From Bacteroidota bacterium (GTDB taxonomy: Bacteria > Bacteroidota > Bacteroidia > Bacteroidales > JAAUTT01), in NCBI GenBank assembly GCA_023429135.1, contig JAEYWD010000035.1:1-28280 (forward strand): a stretch of 28,280 bases of DNA. The letters run 5' to 3'. Shown in pieces: positions 1-8,426 of the stretch. How positions within the stretch are numbered: the stretch's first letter is position 1; each line of letters opens with the position of its first letter. The translations under genes and the position numbers were made by a program. Below the pieces are notes generated by a model, which worked only from the letters and a program-made list of their open reading frames with translations, made no database searches and was not told the origin of the DNA.

Positions 1-104
1 GATTGCACAGTTCCCGAAATTTCAAGCAATGGATCGCATTTCTTGATTAATCCCGCCAACCTTTCGGCAGCTATTTTCTCGTCTTCGACAATCAGGCAGT
101 TCAT
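1..104 (-). CDS. LytTR-type response regulator, N-terminus only (partial)
   Basis: The reverse strand reads ATG at 104 and continues open to the window edge. It gives MNCLIVEDEKIAAERLAGLI and about 14 more residues. The hydrophobic strand followed by the acidic pair E7-D8 is the start of a CheY-like receiver domain. The gene begins 2 nt after the stop of the histidine kinase, so the two are co-transcribed and form a two-component pair. In Bacteroidota a LytS/YehU-type kinase is normally paired with a LytTR DNA-binding regulator. The output domain lies outside the window, so LytTR is inferred from the partner and not seen. Confidence 0.85.
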   Translation of the reverse strand, partial: MNCLIVEDEKIAAERLAGLIKKCDPLLEISGTVQ

Positions 105-106
105 GG

Positions 107-1144
107 TTATAGCTCTATTACCGGAAATTTAACAATAAACTCTTTATGTGTTTCGATTATTTCTACCGGTTTGGCGGAAAGATAAGCATATCTTTTTTTA
201 AGATTTTCGAGCCCCAATGGCTTTTTGCCCGCAGAAACTGTTTTTTTTCTTTGCAGATTGTTGCGCACGATCACAAGACTATTTTCAATTTTTATTTCAA
301 TTTTCAACGGCATATCATCAGAAGCTATATTGTGCTTGATGGCATTCTCTACCAGCATTTGTATGCCAAGTGGCACCACCTGATAGTTTTGATCTGCGGG
401 TATATGCAAATAGAATATCAATCCGCTGCCAATCCTCATTTTAGACAGAAATACATAGTCGTCTACAAATTTAAGCTCGTCGTGGATTGAAACCAGCTCT
501 TTGTCGTTCTGGTCGAGTACATACCTGTAGATGTCCGACAGTTTCTTGATAAAACCAGTGGCAAGCTCAGGTTTTTGTTCTACCAGTCCGCTAAGGGTAT
601 TTAAACTGTTAAAAAGAAAGTGAGGGTTTACCTGGTTCTTCAGAGCTTCGTATTTGGCCAACAGGTTTTCTCTTTTTAACTCCTGGTTTTTTTCAATTGT
701 CTTAATCCAGTTATTTGATATCAGGTTCGTGTTAAAAAAATAAAACACGACTAGAGCTATAACTGTAACGATAAATGCCTTTGCTGATACATCGTAAAAA
801 ACTTCCTTACCTGACATTCCCCATAAAAAACGGTCGATTATGTATGGTATCGCAATTCCCATCACAATCGCATAACCCATAAATATCATAAAGGTGATCA
901 GATTCACCCTTTTTGGTTTTTTTGACCAGTCGAGCCTTTCAAAATATTTACCGATGATCATGTTACCTATCGGATAAACTAATCCATAAGCATATCCTAT
1001 TGAAGTATAGGTTAAATAATAAGAAAGTGAAGAGAATATTTTAGGACCCCGAAACAAGTATCCAATGAAAGGTGGTAATACCAACATCAGTATTATCCAG
1101 ATGATCGTCCACTTTTTAGGATTGTTCTTTTTCATGATGTCCAA
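107..1144 (-). CDS. LytS/YehU-type sensor histidine kinase
   Basis: This is a 345-aa membrane histidine kinase of the His_kinase (PF06580) class. Four hydrophobic segments at about residues 12-31, 42-62, 81-101 and 122-140 form the sensor, with no large extracellular domain. A short coiled linker (about 148-170) leads to the H-box NPHFLFNSLNTL with phospho-acceptor H175. The N-box MLVENAIKHNI (N267) and a G-box-like GLENLKKRYAYL (about 311-322) complete the ATPase domain. It should phosphorylate the regulator encoded 2 nt downstream. The gene follows an ABC-2 exporter by 18 nt, so this pair probably senses membrane stress or the exporter's substrate (inference). A second in-frame ATG three codons in (MKKN) is an equally possible start. 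Confidence 0.93.
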   Translation of the reverse strand: MDIMKKNNPKKWTIIWIILMLVLPPFIGYLFRGPKIFSSLSYYLTYTSIGYAYGLVYPIGNMIIGKYFERLDWSKKPKRVNLITFMIFMGYAIVMGIAIPYIIDRFLWGMSGKEVFYDVSAKAFIVTVIALVVFYFFNTNLISNNWIKTIEKNQELKRENLLAKYEALKNQVNPHFLFNSLNTLSGLVEQKPELATGFIKKLSDIYRYVLDQNDKELVSIHDELKFVDDYVFLSKMRIGSGLIFYLHIPADQNYQVVPLGIQMLVENAIKHNIASDDMPLKIEIKIENSLVIVRNNLQRKKTVSAGKKPLGLENLKKRYAYLSAKPVEIIETHKEFIVKFPVIEL

Positions 1145-1162
1145 GTTAACAAATTTGAGTAT

Positions 1163-1918
1163 CTAAACCATCTTTAAAATATTTCGCCTGAACATTATTA
1201 GAGCTATAAAATTTAATAAAAATCCTATACTCAGTAAAACCAATACTTTTGATAAGAAAGTAATATCTGTTATCGGGACAAGTTTCCAGAAGATGTCATA
1301 AACTCCTTGAATCCCCCAATAATTCACCGTTAAAACAGCCATCTTTTGCATCGTTTCGGGCACTGCAAACAGGGGAATCATACTACCTCCAATGGCACTC
1401 ATAACCAATACAATGATGGTTGAATATCCCTGCACCTGCGGCCGGGTTTTTGCAAATGAGGCAAGAACTAAACCAAAACCAGAACAGGCAAAGGCTATTG
1501 AAAAAATCATAAGTACAAGAGAAGGAAGATGATGCAGAATATCCAAACCAAAAACCAGCCATGCATAACCAAACATGAATACGAGCTGAACGATTGATAT
1601 GATATTCACAAATACGAGTTTCCCAAAGAGGATATAATCAGGAGGTATGGGTGAGCAAAGTAACTTCTTTAAAACGCCCTCCTGCTTTTCGTCCAAAAGA
1701 CTTCCTCCTGTTCCTGCAACTGAAAATAACAGCATCATTACGGATGTGCCTGCCACTGAGTGAACAAGACTCACTAATTTACCTTCCGGGGAATTGTTCA
1801 TTTTTCCGAAAACAAAAGCAAACAAGGTTATAAACAGGATAGGCAATGCAAAAGTCAGCATCATATCTTGTCTGTTACCAAAGAACAATTTCAGATCTTT
1901 CTTTACAAGTTTTATCAT
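1163..1918 (-). CDS. ABC-2 type transporter permease
   Basis: A 251-aa integral membrane protein with about six hydrophobic segments. Its N-terminal cytoplasmic stretch (LVKKDLKLFFGNRQDMMLTF) is typical of ABC2_membrane/YadH-like permeases. The motif region around GSLLDEKQEGVLKKLLCSPI (about residues 72-91) matches the coupling-helix and connecting loop of ABC-2 exporters, where 'EKQ.G.L..L...P' is characteristic. Its ATG overlaps the stop of the ATPase gene by 4 nt (ATGA), indicating translational coupling. With the ATPase it should form an exporter. Substrate is unknown; drugs, peptides or lipid-linked compounds are all possible. Confidence 0.9.
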   Translation of the reverse strand: MIKLVKKDLKLFFGNRQDMMLTFALPILFITLFAFVFGKMNNSPEGKLVSLVHSVAGTSVMMLLFSVAGTGGSLLDEKQEGVLKKLLCSPIPPDYILFGKLVFVNIISIVQLVFMFGYAWLVFGLDILHHLPSLVLMIFSIAFACSGFGLVLASFAKTRPQVQGYSTIIVLVMSAIGGSMIPLFAVPETMQKMAVLTVNYWGIQGVYDIFWKLVPITDITFLSKVLVLLSIGFLLNFIALIMFRRNILKMV

Positions 1919-2841
1919 TTGTCTCTTAGTTGTTTGCCGGTTAAACTTAAAAAAATGTTTTCAAGGTTGATTTTTTGAATATCCATATGCCGGATTTCAA
2001 GACCAAAAGTATTGCACATCAATACAATTTTCGATAAGTCACCCTGAATATTCATGGAATAAAAATGTATTGTATCATCGAAACGTCGGAGATCTTTCCA
2101 GTCATTTGCTATTGAAGTGTAGCAATCATCAGATAGATTGTAAAAAGAGACAACAACCGTTTCTTTCATCGATCCAAATGTTCTTAATTCATCCAATGTT
2201 CCCTGAGCAATAATTTTTCCATTGTCAATAATTCCGATACGATCGCACAACCGCTCAGCCTCTTCCATGTAATGGGTGGTATAAATAATCGTCATTCCCT
2301 CCTTATGCAGTTTCTCTATCACTTCGAAAATCAGATTCCGGCTTTGAGGATCAATTCCTACCGTTGGTTCGTCCATAAGCAGCACCTTAGGTCGGTGAAG
2401 CAAAGCTGAAGCAATATTAATTCTGCGCTTCATTCCACCCGAATAGGTTTTCACTTTATCGTTCTTCCGGTCAGTCAATGCAAGCAGGTCTAAGGTTTGG
2501 CCAATACGGACCGCCAGCTCCTTCTTTGAAATCTCATACATGCCGCCCCAAAATATTAAATTATCATAGGCTGACAAATCATTATAAAGAGCTATTTCCT
2601 GAGTCACCACACCAATAGACTTTTTACAAGCCAATGAATTTTTCCTGATATCATAGCCTGCAATACTAACTTCGCCTTCATCCGGTTTAACTAAAGTGCT
2701 CAAAATTGAAATGGTAGTTGTTTTACCTGCGCCATTCGGACCGAGCAATCCATAACACTCACCTTGTGAAATGTTAAATGAAATACCTTTCAAAGCCTCA
2801 ACGGTATTGAATGTTTTTCTGAGATTTGAAACATCAATCAT
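1915..2841 (-). CDS. ABC transporter ATP-binding protein (ABC-2/DrrA-like)
   Basis: A 308-aa ABC ATPase. Walker A is GPNGAGKT at residues 34-41, the Q-loop glutamine is near 81, the signature YSGGM is at 133-137, Walker B is VLLMDEP at 153-159, and the switch histidine is in TTHYMEEAERLCD near 190. The extra ~80 residues after residue 225 correspond to the C-terminal domain of DrrA/CcmA-type exporter ATPases. It overlaps the permease gene by 4 nt and begins 15 nt after the transglutaminase/FGE-fold gene. The pair powers efflux, probably controlled by the LytTR two-component system encoded in the same operon. Confidence 0.94.
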   Translation of the reverse strand: MIDVSNLRKTFNTVEALKGISFNISQGECYGLLGPNGAGKTTTISILSTLVKPDEGEVSIAGYDIRKNSLACKKSIGVVTQEIALYNDLSAYDNLIFWGGMYEISKKELAVRIGQTLDLLALTDRKNDKVKTYSGGMKRRINIASALLHRPKVLLMDEPTVGIDPQSRNLIFEVIEKLHKEGMTIIYTTHYMEEAERLCDRIGIIDNGKIIAQGTLDELRTFGSMKETVVVSFYNLSDDCYTSIANDWKDLRRFDDTIHFYSMNIQGDLSKIVLMCNTFGLEIRHMDIQKINLENIFLSLTGKQLRDK

Positions 2842-2856
2842 ATATTCCTTTTCAAC

Positions 2857-4479
2857 TTATTTATCTTTTACAATCCTGAAACTGATGCCGGCACCTCTGT
2901 TACCCGGAGGAACACTATCACGGCATGCTGACCGGCATTTAAGTGCCGATACCCAAAAACCGCCACCACGAAGGACTTTTTGCTGGCCAGTTTCTGGTCC
3001 TTTGGGATTTGATATCTCTTTTACATTGTATTCGCCATACCAATCACTGCACAATTCGCCCATATTACCATGTATATCATATAATCCAAACCCATTGGGC
3101 GGAAAACTTCCAACGGGCATGGCTTCCCTTCCTGTAGTATTACCAAAATATGCCTGATCTGAAGTAAGACTGTCACCGGTATAATAAGCAGTTGTAGCAT
3201 TTGCCCTGGCAGCATATTCCCATTCTGCTTCAGTTGGTAAGCGGCATCCCATCCATTCGGCAAAGGCCTGCGCATCATACCATGTTATTTGAGATACAGG
3301 CAATTTCCCTCGTTTAAATCCAAAAGGTTTTTTACGACCGGATGCTTCGCAGAATGCATCATATTGCCCGAAGGTGATGCAATACTTACTCATTTTAAAG
3401 GCATTCACAACCACTTTGTGCTGTATCTCATCTTCATTTCTTCCCGGCTCTGTAACAGGGCTACCCATTATAAATGTACCGGCTGGTATGTCTACAAATT
3501 CGATATCGGGTTTATTTATGGCAATATTTGGTGAGTTATTCTCAACTTTTCCGGTTTTTACAAGATGCGAGTCGAAGGTTTTTATCATTTGAATTTGTGG
3601 CGTATTATTATATATCTCCTGCAGTTTCGAAAGGTTTTTGGTGTCGGGCGATTTCATTAATTCGCATATTTTGTTCAGAATTCCAATTTGCTCAGTGCTT
3701 AATTTATTTTCGTTCTTAAATGTATATTCCAATATGGGAGCATATTGGTTTACCGGGTATTCATTACCTAACAGCGATGCTATGTCGGGAGAAATTTTTC
3801 CTACTATTGAGACCAACCCCAAATGATCTCCCGGTAATCCGTATAGGTTTGGGTCTATTTCCCCATTTTGAAATTTAAACCAGACATCGTTACTAAAGTC
3901 AAATAGCTCTCTCTTAAAATCGATCATATTCAATCCTGGATCCACAAGCATCCAACGTTTTTCCTTTTTGTTCCATACTTCACAAATCGTGTGGCTCAGA
4001 TGAAATCCAGGTTCCAGATATGTTGCATGACCGCATCGCACCCTCGAGGGGATACCCCGGTACTTTAACACTGATGCCAGGATTATTGCATATTCCCTGC
4101 ATCCCAAAACAAGTTTATGCTGAGGTTTGCGGTCTTTCACAAATCCACGGGTATCGTAGGAAAGAAGTCCGGCTAAAATGGATTTAACACTTGTATACTT
4201 TTCCATTTCGTTCCATCTCTCTTCCGGAATTTGATCCGTATATTGCGGCAGTTCAGCAAAGGGATGGATAAACTGGGATTTGATGAGTTGGCAAAGCTCC
4301 GGCAGCGTATCGGGAAGGTTTTTGAAAAGATAGGCGTATTCTCCCGGATCAGTAAAATGGCTGTACTGTTTATAGAAATCCGGTACAGTGCCTTTGAATT
4401 GCACAGGTTTTGCGTTTTGGCAATTGCCACTAGAGATAGCCAGGGCGAAAATCATAAAAATCAGAGTTAATGTCTTCAT
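2857..4479 (-). CDS. Secreted transglutaminase-like / FGE-sulfatase-fold fusion protein
   Basis: A 540-aa exported protein with an N-terminal hydrophobic signal (residues 1-19, probable cleavage near NCQ). A transglutaminase-like domain follows: LVLGCREYA (C127), LSHTICEVW (H163) and WMLVDPG (D180) supply a Cys-His-Asp triad. A linker (about 200-325) leads to a complete FGE-sulfatase (SUMF1) domain from FVDIPAGTFIMGS (about 328-340) through RLPTEAEWEYAAR (about 413-425) and GNMGELCSDW to RGGGFW...SFRIV at the C-terminus. By my alignment, C515 matches the second catalytic cysteine of formylglycine-generating enzyme but the first is replaced by valine, so sulfatase activation is unlikely. It is first in an operon with the ABC exporter and two-component genes. 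The substrate is unknown; a peptidase, peptide-modifying or structural role is possible. Confidence 0.88.
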   Translation of the reverse strand: MKTLTLIFMIFALAISSGNCQNAKPVQFKGTVPDFYKQYSHFTDPGEYAYLFKNLPDTLPELCQLIKSQFIHPFAELPQYTDQIPEERWNEMEKYTSVKSILAGLLSYDTRGFVKDRKPQHKLVLGCREYAIILASVLKYRGIPSRVRCGHATYLEPGFHLSHTICEVWNKKEKRWMLVDPGLNMIDFKRELFDFSNDVWFKFQNGEIDPNLYGLPGDHLGLVSIVGKISPDIASLLGNEYPVNQYAPILEYTFKNENKLSTEQIGILNKICELMKSPDTKNLSKLQEIYNNTPQIQMIKTFDSHLVKTGKVENNSPNIAINKPDIEFVDIPAGTFIMGSPVTEPGRNEDEIQHKVVVNAFKMSKYCITFGQYDAFCEASGRKKPFGFKRGKLPVSQITWYDAQAFAEWMGCRLPTEAEWEYAARANATTAYYTGDSLTSDQAYFGNTTGREAMPVGSFPPNGFGLYDIHGNMGELCSDWYGEYNVKEISNPKGPETGQQKVLRGGGFWVSALKCRSACRDSVPPGNRGAGISFRIVKDK

Positions 4480-4701
4480 ATTTTTTGATTTAAAATTCCC
4501 GACAAAGCTTTCACCAATTAGGCCTTAATACTAAATTAAGATGATGGATTGTAGAATTTTACAGATGAGAGGTAAAAAAGGAGGTGTGATAGGAAGATAA
4601 AGAGTATGATATCAAATGGATTTAATCCCTGATCTAAAAATGAACATTGGCTGTTGTACTAAATACCCTTTACTAAATACTCGTTACTTCAATATTTTTT
4701 T

Positions 4702-4709
4702 TACTTTCG
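4702..4709 (+). promoter_or_regulatory. Possible -7 promoter element upstream of the serine hydrolase gene
   Basis: TACTTTCG lies 25 nt upstream of the ATG at 4735 and differs by one base from the Bacteroidota -7 consensus TAnnTTTG. No clear -33 TTG box is seen at the right distance. The 255-nt divergent region 4480-4734 is AT-rich and shows no convincing ORF. Confidence 0.35.
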
Positions 4710-4734
4710 AATTTGAAATACATCATACAACTTT

Positions 4735-6573
4735 ATGAAGCTAACAAGTTCTTTAATAGCTGCTTTTTTGATCTTTTCAATCTTTAAAAGCAACTGTCAG
4801 GAAGCAGATTACCTGACACTTCGTGCCGAAGCGCTCCGAAATATTACTTTGCTCGAAAACCAGAAAGACATTATTCCACTCAGGCGTCTCGACACATTGC
4901 GGATTGCTGCCGTTTCCATCGGAACAGGAAGTATCACTCCTTTCCAGAATATGGCAGGTAACTATGCTCCGGCCGATTTCTACAACATTCCGGCTCACTG
5001 TACCGATTCGCTGATGACAAAAACCATTAAAAAACTTGGGACATACAACCTGATCATTATTGGAGTGCATGGAAATATTCAGGCGGCTGATCAATTAACA
5101 AAGTCAATTCATAGCAAAAGCATTCTGGCTTTATTTTGTGATACAGCTTCTTTCGTAAAGATGCAGCATACCGCGCCTTCATCTGTTATCACCGTTTTTC
5201 GTAACGATGAGCTCTCACAAAAACTTGCTGCTCAGCTTATTTTTGGTGGCATCAGTGCTCAGGGACGGTTGTCTGCTGCTGTTGGAAACTATCCTGCCGG
5301 TGCTGGCATTTCAATTGAACAACCCGTTAGGCTTGGATACTCCATTCCCGAAGATGTGGGAATGAACTCAGCATTACTCTCGCTTCAGATCGATTCTATT
5401 ATCCAGGACGCCATTGCTCAGCAGGCTTTCCCGGGATGCAATATCCTGGTGGCTAAAGATGGTAAAATTATTTTTCACAAGACCTATGGATACCATACCT
5501 ACGATAATATTATCCCGACCAGTAAAGCCGACATTTACGATCTGGCTTCTGTAACCAAGGTAAGCAGCGCCTTGCCTGCTATTATGAAACTACATGGTGA
5601 AGGAAAAATCGATCTCGACGAACGGTTTTCAACTTACTGGCCCGACTGGAAAAAAAGACTGTTTCACCGATCGGATAAGGAAGATATCACCATGCGGGAG
5701 TTGCTGGCACATCAGGCAGGATTAGTACCATTTATCAAATTCTGGGGCAAAAGCCAGAAAGACGGTAAAATCATCCATAAATGGTACAATATTGAACCGG
5801 ATGGCGATTACAACCTGGAAGTAACACCGGGCATGTACCTCAATCAGAATTTCAGAAAATATGTTTATAAAACCATCCGCAAAACGCCTTTAAAAGACCG
5901 TAGCAAATATGTATACAGTGACCTCTTCTTTGTTATGTCGCCCGAACTTATCAGCAAAGTATCGGGAATCAACTACCTGAAATACCTCGACTCATGCTTT
6001 TACAAACCATTGGGAGCAGGGACAATCACATATCTTCCTACTAAGAAATTCCCCATAGACCGCATTGTACCCACAGAAAAAGATGAGTATTACCGCAAAC
6101 GTTTATTACAAGGCTCTGTTCACGATGAAGCGGCAGCCGTTTTAGGAGGAATATCAGGAAACGCCGGATTGTTTGGATCCGCGAACGACATGGCCAAACT
6201 GCTTCAGATGTACCTCAACGAAGGTTCGTATGGCGGTGAACAATATATCAGGCCGGAAACTTTCAGGGAATTTAACCGGGTACAATATCCTCAGAACAAA
6301 AACCGTAGGGCATTAGGCTTTGATAAGCCGCTTCCAAACAACAGCTCACTTAGTTTGAAAGACTCCTACCCTTCTCCAAGCGTAAGTCCTGAGAGTTTCG
6401 GACATTCGGGCTACACAGGAACTTTTTTCTGGGTCGACCCTAAATACAAACTTGTATATATTATGCTTGCTAATCGGGTTTATCCCAACCGGAACCATAA
6501 CAAGCTGCTGGAATTAAGCATACGCACCAAGGTACAACAGGTGATATATGATAGTTTGGAAGAACGCAAGTAA
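4735..6573 (+). CDS. Secreted class C beta-lactamase-family serine hydrolase with N-terminal GH3 C-domain remnant
   Basis: A 612-aa exported protein with a signal peptide at residues 1-21. Residues about 28-195 look like the C-terminal alpha/beta domain of glycoside hydrolase family 3: EALRNITLLENQKDIIPL is its usual opening, followed by IAAVSIG and YNLIIIGVHG strands. Residues about 210-600 are a beta-lactamase/DD-peptidase fold (PF00144): SVTK (S272, K275) is the SxxK nucleophile motif, YSD (Y394-D396) the second motif, and GHSG (H557-G559) the third. Family relatives in Bacteroidota often carry a full GH3 N-terminal barrel before these two domains (about 1000 aa). Here the barrel is absent although the signal peptide is intact. 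Likely role: periplasmic or surface peptidase/esterase in cell-wall turnover; substrate unknown. Confidence 0.9.
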   Translation: MKLTSSLIAAFLIFSIFKSNCQEADYLTLRAEALRNITLLENQKDIIPLRRLDTLRIAAVSIGTGSITPFQNMAGNYAPADFYNIPAHCTDSLMTKTIKKLGTYNLIIIGVHGNIQAADQLTKSIHSKSILALFCDTASFVKMQHTAPSSVITVFRNDELSQKLAAQLIFGGISAQGRLSAAVGNYPAGAGISIEQPVRLGYSIPEDVGMNSALLSLQIDSIIQDAIAQQAFPGCNILVAKDGKIIFHKTYGYHTYDNIIPTSKADIYDLASVTKVSSALPAIMKLHGEGKIDLDERFSTYWPDWKKRLFHRSDKEDITMRELLAHQAGLVPFIKFWGKSQKDGKIIHKWYNIEPDGDYNLEVTPGMYLNQNFRKYVYKTIRKTPLKDRSKYVYSDLFFVMSPELISKVSGINYLKYLDSCFYKPLGAGTITYLPTKKFPIDRIVPTEKDEYYRKRLLQGSVHDEAAAVLGGISGNAGLFGSANDMAKLLQMYLNEGSYGGEQYIRPETFREFNRVQYPQNKNRRALGFDKPLPNNSSLSLKDSYPSPSVSPESFGHSGYTGTFFWVDPKYKLVYIMLANRVYPNRNHNKLLELSIRTKVQQVIYDSLEERK

Positions 6574-6599
6574 CAACAAACAATCGCATCAGTTGTTAC
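6570..6599 (+). other. 8-bp inverted repeat after the serine hydrolase gene
   Basis: GTAACAAC at 6570-6577 is perfectly repeated in inverse at 6592-6599 (GTTGTTAC), with a 14-nt loop. The left arm overlaps the TAA stop of the hydrolase gene. It is followed by an A-run and not a U-run on the plus strand, so a plus-strand intrinsic terminator is doubtful. It could be an operator for the VOC gene, or a weak mRNA 3' structure. Confidence 0.35.
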
Positions 6600-6615
6600 A
6601 ATAAAAAAAAGAAAC

Positions 6616-7038
6616 ATGGAAACACCAAAAAATGAAACCACAAACCTTTCAACCGGTGATTTAACCCCCAAAGTGACTGGAATCGGAGGAATCTTCTTCT
6701 TTTCAGACAATCCGCAGGCAACCAAAGACTGGTACGCCAAAAATTTAGGAATTGAAGTTGACGATTGGGGCTCAACCTTTAAATTCCGAAATATAAACAA
6801 ACCCGAGGAAATTAATTATCTCCAATGGAGCCCTTTTGAAAAAGGCAGTGAATATTTCGCTCCCTCGAAAAAAGAGTTTATGATCAATTACCGGGTTCAA
6901 AATATTGAAGGACTTGTAAGCAACCTGAAAGAAAAAGGAGTAACCATACTGGACAATATCGAAACCTACGACTATGGCAAATTTGTTCATATTATGGATG
7001 CAGAAGGCAACAAAATAGAATTATGGGAACAAATCTGA
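6616..7038 (+). CDS. VOC (glyoxalase/bleomycin-resistance) family protein
   Basis: A 140-aa cytoplasmic protein with the paired beta-alpha-beta-beta-beta modules of the vicinal oxygen chelate fold. The first module opens GIGGIFFFSDNPQATKDWYA (about residues 23-42), the common '..D...A..WY...LG' entry. The second holds the loop NIEGLVSNLKEKGV (about 96-109) and closes with HIMDAEGNKIELWE, whose final glutamate is the usual metal ligand position. Enzymatic role is unknown; such proteins range from glyoxalases to resistance proteins. It lies 42 nt after the serine hydrolase gene and 60 nt before the next, so an operon is possible but not required. Confidence 0.85.
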   Translation: METPKNETTNLSTGDLTPKVTGIGGIFFFSDNPQATKDWYAKNLGIEVDDWGSTFKFRNINKPEEINYLQWSPFEKGSEYFAPSKKEFMINYRVQNIEGLVSNLKEKGVTILDNIETYDYGKFVHIMDAEGNKIELWEQI

Positions 7039-7098
7039 AGCTATTACTTCGCAAAGGACATCAAAATTTTCTCTAACCTAATTAAACCAGAAAAAATT

Positions 7099-7536
7099 AT
7101 GAAATCAATTTATATCTTAACCATTTTTTCACTTTTGCTTTTCGGCAATAAAACACCGATAAATAAAGAGGCGATAAAAAAAGATATTATCGATGTGGAG
7201 AGCAGTTTTCAACAAATGACCATAGAAAAAGGTATTGCCGAAGCCTTCTATTTTTTTGCAGATGAAAATGCGGTCATAAAGAGAGAAAATGACACGCTTA
7301 TTATAGGCAGAGAAGAAATTAAAATGTATTACCAAAAACAAAATTTAACGAATGTAAAGGTTAATTGGAAACCCGACTTTGTTGATGTTTCCGAAAGTGG
7401 TGATTTAGCATACACCTATGGTAAATACGTTTGGGAAATTCCAGACGAGAAGGGAGCCCCCAGGCAAATTAAAGGAGTTTTCCATACTGTTTGGAAAAAA
7501 CAAAAGAATGGTACCTGGAAATATGTTTGGGATTAA
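7099..7536 (+). CDS. DUF4440/SnoaL-like (NTF2-fold) exported protein
   Basis: A 145-aa protein with a hydrophobic N-terminus (residues 1-14, ILTIFSLLLFGN) that could be a signal peptide. The rest fits the NTF2-like cone fold: helix IIDVESSFQQMTIEKGIAEA, then a strand with ENAVIKRENDTLIIGREEI, then paired strands SGDLAYTYGKYVWEI and GVFHTVWKKQKNGTWKYVWD. The closing 'W....G.WKYVWD' is typical of DUF4440 proteins. These are small ligand-binding or hydrolase-like proteins of unassigned function, often found with VOC proteins. No catalytic residue can be assigned. Confidence 0.75.
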   Translation: MKSIYILTIFSLLLFGNKTPINKEAIKKDIIDVESSFQQMTIEKGIAEAFYFFADENAVIKRENDTLIIGREEIKMYYQKQNLTNVKVNWKPDFVDVSESGDLAYTYGKYVWEIPDEKGAPRQIKGVFHTVWKKQKNGTWKYVWD

Positions 7537-7685
7537 ATTAATGATATACTTGCTTGTCCCGGTTGCAAATCGTACTAAAAAAGGCCAGTACCTGTATTCC
7601 AAAAGAGATGGTTTCCTACCAATGAACTAAATTAGTTTATGGCCAATCATTAATCCGGTAAGACATTCATGCGGGCATTAACACA

Positions 7686-8366
7686 TCAATCCTCCTCCAG
7701 CAAATCCGGGCGTAAACGTCTTGTCCTTTCCAGCGATTGTTCCAGCTTCCATTCATCAATCAGTTTTGTATTGCCGCTGAGAAGTATCTCGGGAACCTTC
7801 CAGCCATTAAACTCTGCTGGTCTGGTGTAAACCGGCGGAGCGAGCAGATTATCCTGGAAAGAATCAGTTAGGGCCGACATCTCGTCACCCAAAGCTCCGG
7901 GCAGCAATCTCACAGCACTGTCGATAATAATTGCTGCCGCAAGTTCTCCACCGGTGAGTACATAATCGCCAACGGATATTTCGCGGGTAATTAAATGATC
8001 GCGAACCCTTTGGTCAATTCCTTTGTAATGACCGCAGAGGATGATAATATTTTTAAGTGTCGAGATGTAATTTGCCTTGCCTTGTGAGTAGAGTTCCCCG
8101 TCGGGCGATGTATAAATTACCTCGTCGTATTCGCGTTGCGATTTCAAATGAGTGATCACATTGTAAATAGGTTCAATTGTCATTACCATGCCGGCATCGC
8201 CGCTGAAGGCGTAATCATCCACACGACGGTGTTTGTCGGTGCTGTAATCGCGCAGATGATGCAGCACTATCTCACATAATCCCTTATCCTTGGCCCGCTG
8301 AACAATGGAATGGTTAAGCGGACTTTCGAGCAATTCGGGCAGAACAGTAATAACGTCAATTCTCAT
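7686..8366 (-). CDS. trmD: tRNA (guanine-N1-)-methyltransferase
   Basis: The 226-aa SPOUT methyltransferase makes m1G37 in tRNAs and so prevents +1 frameshifting. I start it at MRIDVITVLPELLES (ATG at 8366) and not at the in-frame ATG 40 codons upstream. MRI(D)V is the conserved TrmD N-terminus, the resulting length matches the family, and a consensus -7 box sits 15 nt upstream at 8382-8389. Signature regions are GDAGMVMTIEPI (SAM/tRNA contact), the knot strand IILCGHYKGIDQRV and SVGDYVLTGGELAAAIIIDS. The C-terminal TRPAEFNGWKVPEILLSGN region is also conserved. It is apparently monocistronic here, apart from the usual ribosomal/rimM neighbours. Confidence 0.97.
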   Translation of the reverse strand: MRIDVITVLPELLESPLNHSIVQRAKDKGLCEIVLHHLRDYSTDKHRRVDDYAFSGDAGMVMTIEPIYNVITHLKSQREYDEVIYTSPDGELYSQGKANYISTLKNIIILCGHYKGIDQRVRDHLITREISVGDYVLTGGELAAAIIIDSAVRLLPGALGDEMSALTDSFQDNLLAPPVYTRPAEFNGWKVPEILLSGNTKLIDEWKLEQSLERTRRLRPDLLEED

Positions 8367-8381
8367 TATCGAAATTTTAGG

Positions 8382-8389
8382 CAAAAGTA
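8382..8389 (-). promoter_or_regulatory. trmD promoter -7 element
   Basis: The minus strand reads TACTTTTG, an exact match to the Bacteroidota -7 consensus TAnnTTTG, 15 nt before the chosen trmD ATG. Transcription would then start just before the ATG, giving a very short leader and excluding the longer in-frame start. No clear -33 TTG is seen. Confidence 0.6.
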
Positions 8390-8395
8390 ATAGAA

Positions 8396-8426
8396 TTAGT
8401 AGTATGTCGTAAGTTATTAGTCGTAA
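8396..8426. repeat. GTCGTAAG-type short intergenic repeat
   Basis: Two copies of GTCGTAAG (about 8406-8413 and 8420-8427) separated by TTATTA lie in the trmD/AraC spacer. A related stretch with GTCGCAAG and GTCGTAAG plus TTAGT occurs at 27965-27991. Such short tandem modules are commonly scattered between Bacteroidota genes; function is unknown. Confidence 0.45.

Noticed and set aside
146..490. Plus-strand ORF of 114 aa opposite the histidine kinase gene
   Set aside because: It is antisense to a strongly supported kinase domain and shows no family-like sequence.
2771..3157. Plus-strand ORF of 128 aa opposite the ABC ATPase/FGE gene ends
   Set aside because: It spans two real minus-strand genes and lacks any recognisable protein features.
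3460..4479. Functional formylglycine-generating enzyme activating a local sulfatase
   Set aside because: No sulfatase gene is in the window and one of the two catalytic cysteines appears substituted.
7624..7636. AACTAAATTAGTT palindrome as a terminator between the convergent DUF4440 and trmD genes
   Set aside because: The stem is short, AT-only apart from one C/G pair, and lacks a U-run. The 149-nt spacer shows nothing else.
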